64,000 bases of DNA. It comes from Echinococcus granulosus (Eukaryota; Platyhelminthes; Cestoda; Cyclophyllidea; Taeniidae). Both the position numbers and the translations under genes were made by a program. Under the pieces are notes generated by a model that worked only from the letters and a program-made list of their open reading frames with translations, did not search any database and was not told where the DNA came from. The stretch is taken from positions 24,019-88,018 of the forward strand of contig NW_020170400.1 of the NCBI RefSeq assembly GCF_000524195.1, read 5' to 3'. Of this stretch, positions 24,601 through 36,897 are shown one piece after another. How positions within the stretch are numbered: position 1 is the first letter of the stretch; the number at the start of each line of letters is the position of its first letter.

Positions 24601-27600
24601 CAAGGTTCTATTCACTCCCGCACAATCTACACGACCGAAGGGTGGGTGGATGGTCAAGCATTTACATAATTATGCAATCCCTAACGCGTGTACTTCTAGT
24701 TCCTTTTGATTAGGGCCTCACAGGACGCCGTTTTTAAAGCTTTATTAAGTGAGTTATTAAAAAACACGTCTGCAATACCGAAGACTCGATTAAAAACGCT
24801 ATATTTTAAACCAAGAAGCACCACTTCTAGCACTGTTTTTTGGGGCTTTCATTGGCCAGTCTCGGATTATTTTCATGTCAAAGTCTTTTAGAAAATTCTC
24901 TTCGTTATGGCCCGGTCAAAGTAAATATGGCAACCCATAGTCGAAAAACTACCAAAATATGGCCAAAAGTTAGTAACTACAAGCTTGAAAATGGACGGAA
25001 TGGACAAAAATCGAAACACGTCATGTACAGGCGACGCCAATGTGTGACGGTTTTTTGCCAGTTTATGATAACCAGCTGAATTGAATCGAGAGCTGAAAGT
25101 GGATTTCGTAAGTTCTAAACAGCTAGTATGAATAAATTGCAGTTTTTTGTAAACATTTATTAAAAGTGTGTTAAATTTTTCATACAAACTAAGTTGCAAC
25201 AGATGTTCAAGTCAAACTAGGAATGTGGGATTTGCGGAAAAAAGGAGAGCACAGACCCTTCGCATGCTGGCATGCCCATCCAGAGCTACAGCCAGGGGTA
25301 GTTTATCAACGAAGACTAAACGACCCAAAACAGTCCCCCATAATGGCTGCTTATGGGTCCCTGGAAGGGCCAGGATCATGCATTCTACGCACTGAATGTT
25401 TAAAGGAAGGACTACCTTATTGTAGGCTTGCAACAGAATCTCCAAGGTCGGGACCATCACCGATAGGCATACGTGCAGCCGTCTTCAAACCACGCTGTAC
25501 TTAAAGTCCTCTACATGCGTAGACATTCGCGGTCTCTGATGGTAAGTCTTCGTTGACAAGGCACCTCATTCACCTTTACTAGAGATTTTTGAATACGTCA
25601 AAGGTATACGCACCGATCATTCCGAGTGGGGACAAGGGACGCGCGCATTTTGCCACTACGTGCGGTATGACATGGCAAGATGTCATTTTATAGGTGCGGG
25701 ATCCAGAGTCCCGAATCAACTTGAACCACTCGCATGAAAAAAGGTACAGTTTGCATAAATTACTTGACTGTGTCAAATTAAAAGTGTCGAATTTAGGGAA
25801 AAAAAATCAAAGAGAGTTAAAGCAAAATAATCCTTCAATGTAGTCTTACCCACTATTTAATAAGCAGAATTAGTCACGATGGGAAGAACGAAACCGCAGA
25901 GGCTAAGTAAATCAGTCCACAAGCGATTGGCTTACATAAGTGACAAATTTTGCTTTAAAAAAGATAAATTTTGTGAAATTTCTTACAAACCCGCTTTAAG
26001 AGCCAAAAGTAAGGAGGGAAATGTAGTACGAACAATGCCTTATAGATAGAGATCACAAAGCCGAGCAAATTTGAGTGTCCAAAATTTGACGTACTACTGT
26101 TTAAATGCTTCCGCTAACCTCATAGCTAATGGGTTAGATCTTATTTAGGCAAACATTAGGTTCATCAACTCTCTTGAAGTTAAGACTGAGAGGTGCAAAG
26201 GGGTTCATCTACGAAGCAGTAAGAATTGAACCGATTAAAACATGCAAAACTACACAAAAGGCGGCTTACCAATGATGGCAAAATTTTCGCACAACACTAA
26301 AGAAACAGCTCGCACAGCAGGCAGTAGAGGAAACACTGGACACCCCACAGCCTTATCAGCTCCCAACCAGGCTGCAAGGGAGGTTGGAACCGGTGCGGGT
26401 TCCTGAGAATCTCCTACTGGACGATTCTTTTGAAATTCCTCGAAGGCACCTTGGTTTTCTAGGATTTTTCGAATGAGACCACCCCGATGCTTCACTAGAG
26501 AGGAAAGGCAAACAACGCCAAGCATTTGTGGTGGCAATTTGAAATCATCGTCCGGTTTGTAAGGATTCTAGAAGGAAAAAAAGTGGATGAAAACCATTCT
26601 ACCCTGAGTGAATATGTAAAATTATTTGCAATTTACCGCAAAACCACACATGCGATAGATTTCCACCTTAGAATTACCCTCGGTGATACTACTGGATGTC
26701 GAAGAGGTGATTTCGGGAAGAATGAGACGACATAAGTCCCGCAAAACACGATGCATTTGCCGTTCCTAAAAAATTAACACATTGTACAAAACCACAACTA
26801 CTTAAACATTATCAGTAGGTGTTGTAGCGTACGTTTAATGGAGCTTCCTGCAAGTGAGAGTAGGGTTGGACCACGAAGGGCTGAAGTTTAATCAGCATGT
26901 CACGTAAGTTGGTTTCCATGGGGTCAGTGAATACAGGAGTCGGCTTCTCATCGCTGATTGGCGTTGCATCCACCAAGGGTCGCTGTGTTCCCACTTGCAA
27001 AGTCGACGGTTGCCCAGGTGGTGATGGCGGTTGAGTTGAAAGCGGTGATGTAAGGGTTTGACCAGATTGGTAGTCATTCAGCATTGAATTCATTCGAGTG
27101 ATGCGAGAAAAGGCACCGGAGACTAAAAGACTGCGTGGAAGTTTCAGGGTGGAGAAGATATTTGGGCCACGCGTCAATGCAGCGCTAGTGGCGGGAGCTG
27201 TAGGTGTCGTCACATCATCACGGTAGTTGTATTGAGGCAAAACCATTGGATGAATCGCTTTTTCCAAAGCATCACCGTCTGTCATAAGGTCCTGGCAAAG
27301 GGACTATCAGCTTTACAATCTCTCGAAATAATCACAAACTATCTGTTGCAAAGAATGGTTAAGTTATACATTCCAGTGTGAAAAATGTCTACTACCCTAG
27401 TCTGAAGTCACCTCTCTCCGTCACGTATGCAGTTGGCTTAGCGACCTTTTATGCGTGACCAATGAATTTCTTAGCTTCTGCAGTGAATGTTTAAGGAGAT
27501 AAGGCAAAAGTCGTCTCTCCATCTGATGTTTCGATTGCTGGATTCGCCGTTGTAACCTAAAGTACCTTCCGTGAGCCCACGACGGAAGGGCTATTGAAGC

Positions 27601-30600
27601 CATGAACCCTTTTGTATGACATTTCAATCGGATTTTCTGTGAGGAGGCAGCAAACAAGGGGACGACAATAGGCTTAAAGAATCTGGAAACATTTTTTAAA
27701 AAGCGTGTTGGGTTTTTAATGTTAATGAAGATATGATACCCCTCTCACATTCTCATTGGCCAAATGGAATCCAGATAGACAGCTAGATGAAAAAAGGGTA
27801 AAAACAAGGTAGTAAAGAGCTGCAAGCACTGAATATTAGCCCTGTGAAACTGCTTCGTTGCATATTTCTCAATGTTAGACTGCTCCTTCAAACAAAGATC
27901 CGTACACATAGCAATTGGTGTATGAAGGGCGCTCGGCGTAGACTATCATTAGGCCTTGAGCACTCCAAAGCTCATAAGCTCTCACGAAGCAGTTCACAAG
28001 GAGGCTGAAACTGCGAACCCACTAAAGTGGATGAGGTGTGTCGGTGAAATTAGGATCTCATGTGGCATTATGCATCAACTATCTCAGTCTCAAAGGAAAT
28101 TGGACCACAAGAGACCACGCAGTATGCGTTCGGCCTAAAGCGGTGCTAGTTAAAGGTAAAGAGACGTCATCATCTTCGAACAAAAGTAACATTTGCAACA
28201 CGACTTTGGATAATGCTGGCGGTGCAAGGGTGAACTAGTTGTTGCACATGACTGAAAGACAATTTTGTACCTCCTCTTTATCACTTGATTTAATTGGCAG
28301 GTGCACCTATTTCTTCTCTCGCATTACGAATGCAAGCTCTTCCTGAACACCATGCATCACAAGAACCAAAGACCCGCGCCCATTCTAAGTAGCGCATTCT
28401 CCCCACCACGCCTTCCCCATATGCTATACGACATGTTTAAATAATAGAAGCTTATCTACCAACTGCTTTTGCATCCAGGTTGCAAACTTGCTTCATAAAG
28501 CAGACAAGCTAGAAGCACATCCAGCCGGTTTAATCAACAACGCATCATGTGAGGGTTAAAAATGCGAGGGAAGTTGATGAAGGAGCACCGTACTGATATA
28601 TTGACGCACATTTTTGTCCTAAAACTTAACTGCGTAAACAATCGCCTTCACTTTATACCCTTTAATATCAAGTTAGGTCAACGTGGCTAGATAAAAGCAA
28701 GGGAAGATGATTCTCTTCCTTGTAATATTATGGAAGGGTTCGTCAAAACAATTAAGAAGGTTAACTGAAAGTGATTGACAAAGGCTGAGTTGTTAAAAAC
28801 TACATTCACCTACTGCAACGACAGAGGAGATGCAATAAGGTGGCAAGACGCTCAGGGTCTCCGTCAGAGAGTCTGCCGTTGCCTCGTAGACTGCGTGGAC
28901 CAGACACACCACTAAAATTTGTAACTCCGAAATCCTCCTCCTTTTTTTCCCCTGTTCACTTCCAGCGCCTGTCGATGCATAGCTTGATGTTACTCCCGCG
29001 GCTGTCAGATTTGCGTTAACTGAAGGTGATGGTGAAAGAGCTTTCGGTCGAATGGCCAGATCACCATGTCTACTATTCGAGCGACTGAGCCTGGGCTGGG
29101 ACTGTGGCAGCGGTGGGAGACGGCGACGAGATTGAGATGAATCCAAGGCATTGTAGAGGAAAGAGGCAATTGAATTATCCAGTAGCACTTGAACACGATC
29201 AGGACTATAGGAAGATGGAGATGAGGAGGAAAAGACGGCACTTACCAGGTCTTCAGGAAACTAAGGAGAACGAGGAGACAGTTGCGGTAGGATGTGGGGT
29301 CTTCCAAGAATGGATGACAGTTTATAATCTGAAAGAAAATGTACACTTTTTGTCAAAACAAAGCTCTCCAGTAATAGCTGGATATTTTCAAGCACGCAGG
29401 ATCTTTAAGAAATGGTTTAACGATACGAAGTCCGAATCATTGGACTTTCTAAGTAGATCAAGTGTTTTAGTCAAATGGAGACTATTGGGTTTAATGACAG
29501 CTAGAAATGGAAAGCACAGCCCCAACATTAACCCATCCCAGTCAACATTTCAAAAGCAGTAATGTTGGCAAAGATTCAAAGCTTCTTCCACTTTACAGCA
29601 GGTCCCAAATCCATCAGGTGTCCTGAATCAGGCGTTGTACGCGCTGTCTGGAAGTTCACAAGCGTGGCCATCGAGAATCCGGGCTAGGCGCAAACATGGC
29701 CGGTATCGTTACCATCGGACGGACCTTGAAACGGCTACATTGTTCAAGTGTCACATTGCGACTGGGCGTTCTCTCAGTGCACACCGGCCTTCATGTCTTC
29801 CGTGAATGTCTTCATTCACGAAAAACTTCGTCCCCACGCTGGTCCATGAGCACATTGTCAATTTTGCATGCTCTTAGTTGAACTTGGTCAGTTCACGATG
29901 TGTGCGTTGGCTGTTGAAAAAAGGGCACACTTACCACCCACTGCTGCGCGTAAAACCTGCAGGGCGGCATGCCTTCTCCATTGTTCAACGACCATTTACT
30001 TGACATAGATGACTTTAGGAGAAACTCGAACACCGAAATGGAACTCACAGATTGGGTGATCTTTCACGAATTTTCCATGCGTGTTTGGGGAGTAGCGAAT
30101 CAGGGTAAGGGTTAAGCTGACACCTACACCTACAAATCGCTTTGTTTGTGAATCTGTTCCTGCAGCCCTCTTTCTTTCCTCATCATCGCACCCATAGCTG
30201 AACGTTTGGAGAGCTTTGCATTCAACAAGTCAGCATGGTCGTTCACCTACGCATAGATGGCTCGACAAGGAGAGACCCTATCCTCCACAACGAGCACACT
30301 TAAGGGGGAAAGTATTCATTTGCCTCCAAAACACTCACCTCCTGTTCACAACACTCGGCAATTTTGCAAAGGTTCCGCAGAAGTTTTTTTTGGCACAGCA
30401 TGATAACCTCTAGGCGAAACTGCGAAGGCAACTGCCATATCAAACTTATTCAAATCGTGGTAGACTCTACTACTTATTATAAACAATTAATACACTCGGA
30501 TTCCCACAGATATTTTAGACAAAGCCCTTGCAAATAAATAAACTGAAAGAGGGTAAACAAAATAGGTCAAGGATGAACATTCGCAGATGCTAGTGGCCGA

Positions 30601-33600
30601 TTTCCTTGGCTACTGATTCGTCAACCACTTCCGGTCACTTTTAAGAGAGCCACTTCGGATTTGTATGTTTACTTAATCGTATTTAACGTTTACTCATTAC
30701 TACAGTTTTGGAGATAAGTAGAGATGCGAATTTTGCAGCAGCAGTAGCAAGCGAACCCTTTGCAAACGAAGGACAATACTGATTGCCAGATATAAACATC
30801 ACGAAAGGAGGTTATCCACTGCAATGTGGCCGAATTTGCGAGGACTCAGGACAAAAGATCTGCCGGAAAAGAGCCTAATTTAGACAAATTTCAATTTTTG
30901 GCGGAATAAGATCAAAGTTTAAAGAATTGTGAGTAACTTCAGAGAAATAAACACTGTATTCCTGAACCATGGCGTACAGATTAACCTAGCTGCACAGTAC
31001 ATTCCAGCCTCTGGTGCAGTCAAACAAATCAAGGCTCTCGAATTTATTTCGGTATGAAGACTACTTGACGCCCTGAAACAGCGAATTTTCTTGCACACAG
31101 TACTAGTAATAAGTAAACTACTCTTCGTGACGCAAATTCATTGTAACATACTAGTTCCTATCCCGCGGTTGGTTACAATTAACAAGAAACCTCATTATGG
31201 CCGGGGCAGAAGAGTAAATGTCCACGGAACTAAGCCGACTACGTCATATTCATGGGTTGTTATCAACACCATGGCAGCATGGCCTTTTAGCCACATTCAC
31301 GGTCTCCTGACCCCTGTGTGGCAATAATAAGCCATTCTTCTGCATTAATACGCCTTGCGACACCATATTCCACCGCTAGTCAGATGGCCGGAACTGTGCG
31401 ACAGTGAATCAACTGAAATGCGCCATCTACTTAATTGTTTCGAGGAGACATTAGGCCCAGCAAAGAAATGTCACTCAAAATGAACACAAATGCCCAACTA
31501 ATGGACAGTGGAACTGCTGAGTCATCAAATGAAATCCAGAGCCAAGACGTCAGGAATGAAGCAATAAAAGAAGCCAAATCTTGCATTTGAATGGCGGCAA
31601 AATGCAAACTCGACTTGGAGTTTTGCAGAGGAAAAAAAAGACAAAAGCGTGTGTGTCTCGCCACAAGACCTTCGTTTCACAAACCAAAAAAAGTGGGTAA
31701 CTTGTTTCGTGTTTATAAGACTAAAGCAGACGGGTTAAATTTGTGTTGTCAAAAAAGTTTCTTTTTCTGGGCTCATACTACAACAGAACATGAAATAGCC
31801 GAGGTAAAAGCACAACCACAAAAAAGGGAAAATAAGTGGGAATGGATTGTTGGGGAAGGATGACGCCTCCGTATTTGACGATACGCCCATATCAGATGTC
31901 ACAATCTTCCACGGCTTACTTATCATGAGGTTGATAAAGGGTTCTTCTTGGGACAGCTCACCACAATGACACTTTATAACAGAAGTATTCAAAGGGTAGA
32001 GGCGAGCACTCATGAAACCAAATTTTGAGGCATAAATGTGCGTCAATTTATTGGCACGGTGCACCTTGCTTAAGTTCTCCCCAAACTCCCCTCCTATGAT
32101 GAGATGTTGATTGAATCGGATGGACGTAATTCCAGCCTGTCTGATTTACGAAGGCAGTTTGCTACCACAATGTGAAAGCGGTGGGTGGAAAGACTTCTGG
32201 TTTTCAAGTGTTTTGCGTAGCATTGGGAAAAGGCGTGGTGGGAGAATGTGACACCCAAAGTGGGTTAGGGTGTGTGGTTCCTGTGATGCATGGTGTACAG
32301 GAAGAGTGCATATTCTTGAAAAAAAAGAATTATGAAGCCCTGTTATCTGGAATAAGCAGATTAAAAGATAAGAATGAGCCGTTAGTAATAACCAATGTGG
32401 GTGGTGACGAAGCAAATCGTTCACACCCACACTTGCAGAGGAAGGCGTGATGAGAGATACAAAGGAAATGGATATCGCTTCTTAAACCTTATTAAAATAA
32501 ACGGCCGCTTTTCAAACAATTGTTTGTCGAACGATTCGCAAGGAGAAATGGTTTTGTATTTCAACATATGCCAAGCGGAAGAAGGCGTCGCTGGTCATTT
32601 CTAAACAGTTTACTATGCATAATTCTCCTATTAAAGGTGTAGATTGGTCTCTAGAACAGTATAACATAGTTATGGCCACTTTTATTTTCATCTCACTTTC
32701 CCATTTCGCGTGTAATCACGTGGCTGGCTAATGCTAAGGCGGGGTGGTAACCATCAACAGAGGAAATAGGAGATAAAGGGTGACGATAAGGCAGCATCCT
32801 CCCTCCCACCGTCCTATCCTGTCCAAATCTCCTGTACGCTTCGCGAGGGTAAGAGGCCTTTCATCGCCTCACTGTCTCCCTTTCATCTTCTTGTAAGAAG
32901 GAGCCGCCTTTTCCACCGATGTCCCGACTGTTTCACATGAGGAAGAAATCCTATGCTTGCCCCAGATGTATCGGAAAGATAGACTCCAGGACTAATTACC
33001 TCGCCCTCGGTAAGTGAATAACGATGTCTGCACTCCATCGTAAACACACACAAAGCACACAGACTTTTCATCTGCTGAAATGTGAGCACTGAATCGTTTC
33101 CATATCACCAACAGCGCGCTCGTCCACATATCACATCCTCCAGTCCAACTGACACTTCGCCTTACCAGAGAGTCAACAAGCTATCAGCCAAGAAGCAATG
33201 CCTATTAGTGCCTGCAACGTGCACACGATCGCCCACCCACGCACACACTAAGACTTCCCACTACCACCTTCCTGTACGGTGTAAGAGCGAAATAGGTTTT
33301 GCATCACATTCCACGTTGCGTATCTGTAACAAATTACGCTACACTTCTTATTACCCACTTTTTCAAATCAGTAGACACCGCCGTCTCTTCGTTCGCATGA
33401 AGAATTCAAGCACTTCCTCAACGCCATGCACCACCAGAATCAAACACCCAAATCCAATCTAGGTGCCACCTTCTCCCACCAAACTTTCCCCAATTACCAC
33501 ACAATGCACTCGAAGACCAGAAATTTCTTCATCCAATGCTTTTTGGTTTCGTAAAGCAAACAGACTAGAACCACATTCAGCCGGTGTAACCGAAACTGCA

Positions 33601-36600
33601 TCAAGTGAGGGTTTAAAACGAGAGAAAAGTTAATGGAGAGCACAAGTAAGGAGCACCGTACCGATAGATTGACGCACATTTTTGGCCTAAAACACAGCTA
33701 AATAAACAATCGCCTTCACTTTATGTCCATAAACATCAAATTAAGCTAGTGCCACTAGCTGAAAAAATTCCAAGTTTTTTGTTAACTTCGCAGATTTGCT
33801 CACCACAATTACTGCACATTCAAGACGCCACAAATCTTATCAAATCCAAGGAGACCCACCAAGATGCTTGAAGCCGCAAGGTACCACATCGTCATTTCTA
33901 GTTAAAGTCAACGTTGATCAGCTTACGATTTTAACTCGAGCACATTGTACTTACTGACCTGATGATTGGAAGTAAAGGATATTTTTCCTTTTAATAATAA
34001 ACTGGAAAAATTAGGGTATCTGGTGTGGGACCCCAGGTACATCCTGCCCCGTGTTCCCCCTCTCCAATCTATCCATAAAACACGATCGCAATCCTAGGGT
34101 TTGGGCGTTTGCATTTTCGCCCATGTTATATTTTTCCGGAACACCCAGGCTCCAATGTTACCTTATTGTTACCAATGTTACAATCGTGCGCTTTTATGTA
34201 CTGGTGGTCAGATGTTGGTGCAAAACCGATCAACCAATCAGCAGTCTCTGTTTACACAGACCGACCATAATTTCAAACGTGTTTTTTTGGACTATTCCGT
34301 TCCGTTTTGCGTCAACCGCTAGTCTGACAACTATTTGGAAATTACCCTACCCTTAACGCTGTCAGCATTCATCCAAAATGATAATGGTTTATTTCGTACT
34401 GCCTCAGAGATGTCTTGACTTAGCCACAATAAAAACAGATTTATTGCACTTTTAAACAATTTCTCATCCAAATTGTATATTTAGCCAAATCTGTGGTAAC
34501 CAATAGCCAGAAGGTGGAACTAGAGACTTCGTCAGTAGTCCGTCATCCTACCTTGCGTTAAATCAGAAGAATGCTTCTTTTATTTCGTTTAGCTCTCAAA
34601 AAAATTACCCTAATTTTAATCAAACCATCATCTAGCTACAAACAAAGAAAGTTGTATTCAGATTTCAACCAAACATGATCTTACAAATACGTCCGCCATT
34701 GGCGTCACACATATGTGACAAGTAAGATTACAAGAAAATGACCATTTTGGAAAGAAATCAAATAGACCAACAGATCTTACTTGCCTTTAATATGACAACT
34801 CTTCTAATTGCATTCTAACAAAGAAGTAACAATTGAAAAGTCTGAGCTTTCAAATTTGACACAACCCCTCCATACATGTTAAGCATTAGCCTACTTCGAC
34901 CCACTTTTAGCGACGACTCAGCATATTTGTTTGTCCATTCACATCAATCAATCCAGGTAAAATTGGTGACAAAGTGGACTTTGGAAAAAGAAAGAGGAGA
35001 AAAAAAAAAACAAACAAATGCCAAAACACGGACATGAATCAACAAGAACCGGTTCAGGTAAGAATTTGCTGCTACTTTTACTGCTGGGAAAACAAAAGTA
35101 TATATGCTTCAGGAGAAAAAGGCGACTTTTAGTCTGAACTATTAAATATGCTCCATGTCCATGTCTTGGATGTTCAGCAAGGGGAATATTTAGTAAAGCA
35201 TTAAGTGTAAACACCGAAAATATTCGTAAACTGAAAAATACTTGGAGAACCAAATGATAATCACCTTTATAAATAGAGGTTAAAGAAAAGTAAAAAATAC
35301 CTCCGAAAAAAGTGACATTATGAGGTCCTGTCAAACATGACTTGCCACTCATGTGAGGGGAATGCGAATTAACACACTTAGTTACTAGTGAAATGAGATA
35401 ATAGCTCTTTTGATTGAAACAAATGGAGCACAAAGGATCCCAGAAGGAGAGTAACATTTGATTAGATGGTGGAGTTTAAACTTCATCAATGTATTTTGAC
35501 ATTTGTATATACTGGCGATTTGTAGGAAAAGTTATCAACTCATTCGCTGTTAGATTCGTAGAGGAAAGAGATTTCATCGTCTTCAATCTAGTCCATCCTC
35601 TTTTTTCAAGGGTTTTACACGTGTGCGGTAAGTGATCTCAAGTGGGAAAACCATAATATTGCATATATGTGACGTTGATAACGAAACTGTTAAAGCATAA
35701 TAAGTAAGTTTGAACTAGTAGAGGAGCTTATAAAGCCTACTTTCAGATAATCCCACCAAACTCCTGCTTCGGAGAATAATTCGATTCTACCTGGTTGATG
35801 ATTTCATTGGGCACCTGAGTCCACTCAAATCCTTTTCCTGTGAAGGGACAGTCGATAATATCAACACCACGACCCGTTTCGAGAATGAGGGCATCGTAGT
35901 TGATCAAAGCAGCTAATCCGCTGAGTACCTGACGCCACAACTGAACACGCAGACCAGCCTTCATGTCTGCGCACTGGCTGGAAATGGGGAAAAAACACAT
36001 GAGCAGAAATCAAATGACCCAGGTCAGTTAAATCTACCGATTACGGCACTCGACAATAACTTTTCAATGGCAGTGAATCACCCAAAATGCATTTCTTGAC
36101 AAGACCCTTCTCCATAATTGAGCAATAAAATCCAAAAAACCAGATCATCTTGTGATGGAGAAGCACCTACAAGTAGTCACAATTGGATTCCACATGCCTC
36201 AATTATTTAGGTGCCTTAGAAAGACGGAATTTGACAATGCCAACCGCAGAAGAGTTCACGGTAGAAATATGGCCAATAGGAACTCAAATACAACTCGCCT
36301 GGTAGCAGTGACAGCGTCAAAAAGGACGTTTACACCACCATTTATGAAAAAGTGGTCGATAAACTCGCCACAGGACATGGAATGCAACAATTCCTCAACG
36401 CGTTCCGAGAGATTTTCAACCTCGTCTAGACGTTCTGAGTTGTGAAGGCACTCACAGATGCAGGCCAGTAACGCAGTCAACTCCTTAGAAGAGAACTCCG
36501 GCGCCAGCACAAGCTCCACCAGATCATTCTTGAGGAGAAAACGTTTCTAAAGGCGAGAACTATCGGAAAGCAAGAAACGGCTACTTACTGAGCTAGAGAT

Positions 36601-36897
36601 GTAACCGATCAATGAATCACCAGAAAACATACCCAATCGAAATTTCTTTGACTCCGTCGCGGATTCCTGAAAACTACATTTAAAAACCAAAAAGTCACTG
36701 AGTAAGTGTACCAAACTTACGATTCAAGGATGCGTTTCATAACATCATCCATGGGGGTGTTCTATGAGGTGAAGAAATGGAAAGAACTCAAAGCATACTT
36801 TGGAAATTTGGAAGCTCTTGATAGCAGCGCGATATTTGGCTTTAAAAACAATGAGCTCACTAGGAGCAGATCTTTCCAGCTGCGATTCTTCACTCAT
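21681..36897 (-). CDS. ELMO1: ELMO/CED-12 engulfment and cell motility protein
   Basis: With DOCK proteins, ELMO forms the exchange factor that activates Rac for phagocytosis and migration. Exons: 36897-36799, 36761-36721, 36673-36589, 36528-36299, 35977-35791, 29328-29246, 29204-28814, 27636-27460, 27291-26833, 26765-26637, 26567-26270, 23838-23684, 23070-22910, 22832-22723, 22561-22474, 22352-22331, 22079-21909 and 21830-21681; one frame, 1011 aa (vertebrate ELMO about 720-730). Order: ubiquitin-like N-terminus, armadillo-type helices (about 75-240), ELMO domain (about 630-780), helical linker, PH domain (about 850-965, with the signature WVDGF), and a C-terminal PxxP stretch (RPPSYP) like the segment that binds the DOCK SH3 domain. 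Extra length comes from Ser/Pro-rich inserts in exons 29204-28814 and 27291-26833. The first donor after residue 151 is GC, not GT. The 22-nt exon is phase-consistent but the weakest piece. Which paralogue it is cannot be told. Confidence 0.93.
23839..26269 (-). other. ELMO intron (2.4 kb) with possible coding relic
   Basis: Mostly featureless AT-rich DNA. At 25460-25212, on the minus strand, an open frame ends in a segment resembling part of an ankyrin repeat (a Gly-His-Ala step followed by a Leu-Leu pair and Ala-Asn-Pro). It is flanked by frames that look shifted. It may be a decayed ankyrin-repeat fragment, but the match is short. Confidence 0.25.
28250..28690 (+). repeat. Interspersed repeat A, copy 1
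   Basis: Aligns by eye over about 400 nt with 33300-33760 in the same orientation. Shared words include CACCATGCA near the middle, TTGACGCACATTTTT, and CAATCGCCTTCACTTTAT near the end. It lies in an ELMO intron. I see no open frame or terminal repeat that would identify its class. Confidence 0.75.
32010..32440 (-). repeat. Interspersed repeat A, copy 2 (inverted)
   Basis: The reverse complement aligns with copies 1 and 3. It shares the CACCATGCATCACA block, the CTCCCACCACGCCTT block and the TTGACGCACATTT block in the same order. Its orientation is opposite to the other two. Copies 2 and 3 are about 0.9 kb apart, so an ELMO pre-mRNA could form a long imperfect duplex. Confidence 0.75.
33265..33765 (+). 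repeat. Interspersed repeat A, copy 3
   Basis: Longest visible copy. Its 5' 80-100 nt also align with copy 2, so the unit is probably about 450-500 nt. Substitutions and small indels relative to copy 1 suggest old insertions. Confidence 0.75.

Larger units (their letters stand above)
29329..35790 (-). other. Longest ELMO intron (6.46 kb)
   Basis: It separates the armadillo-coding exons and holds two copies of repeat A. A GC-richer, non-repeated-looking segment near 29580-30000 contains a perfect 8-bp inverted repeat near 29800-29820 and short open frames but no recognisable domain. Overlapping frames of about 90 codons at 32146-32450 fall inside a repeat copy. I find no nested gene. Confidence 0.5.

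Noticed and set aside
29104..29562. Plus-strand open frame of 152 codons
   Set aside because: It lies antisense to ELMO exons 29204-28814 and 29328-29246, whose minus-strand reading has family similarity and splice sites.
32146..32450. Two overlapping open frames of over 90 codons on opposite strands
   Set aside because: They fall inside interspersed repeat A copy 2; no motif and no splice context.
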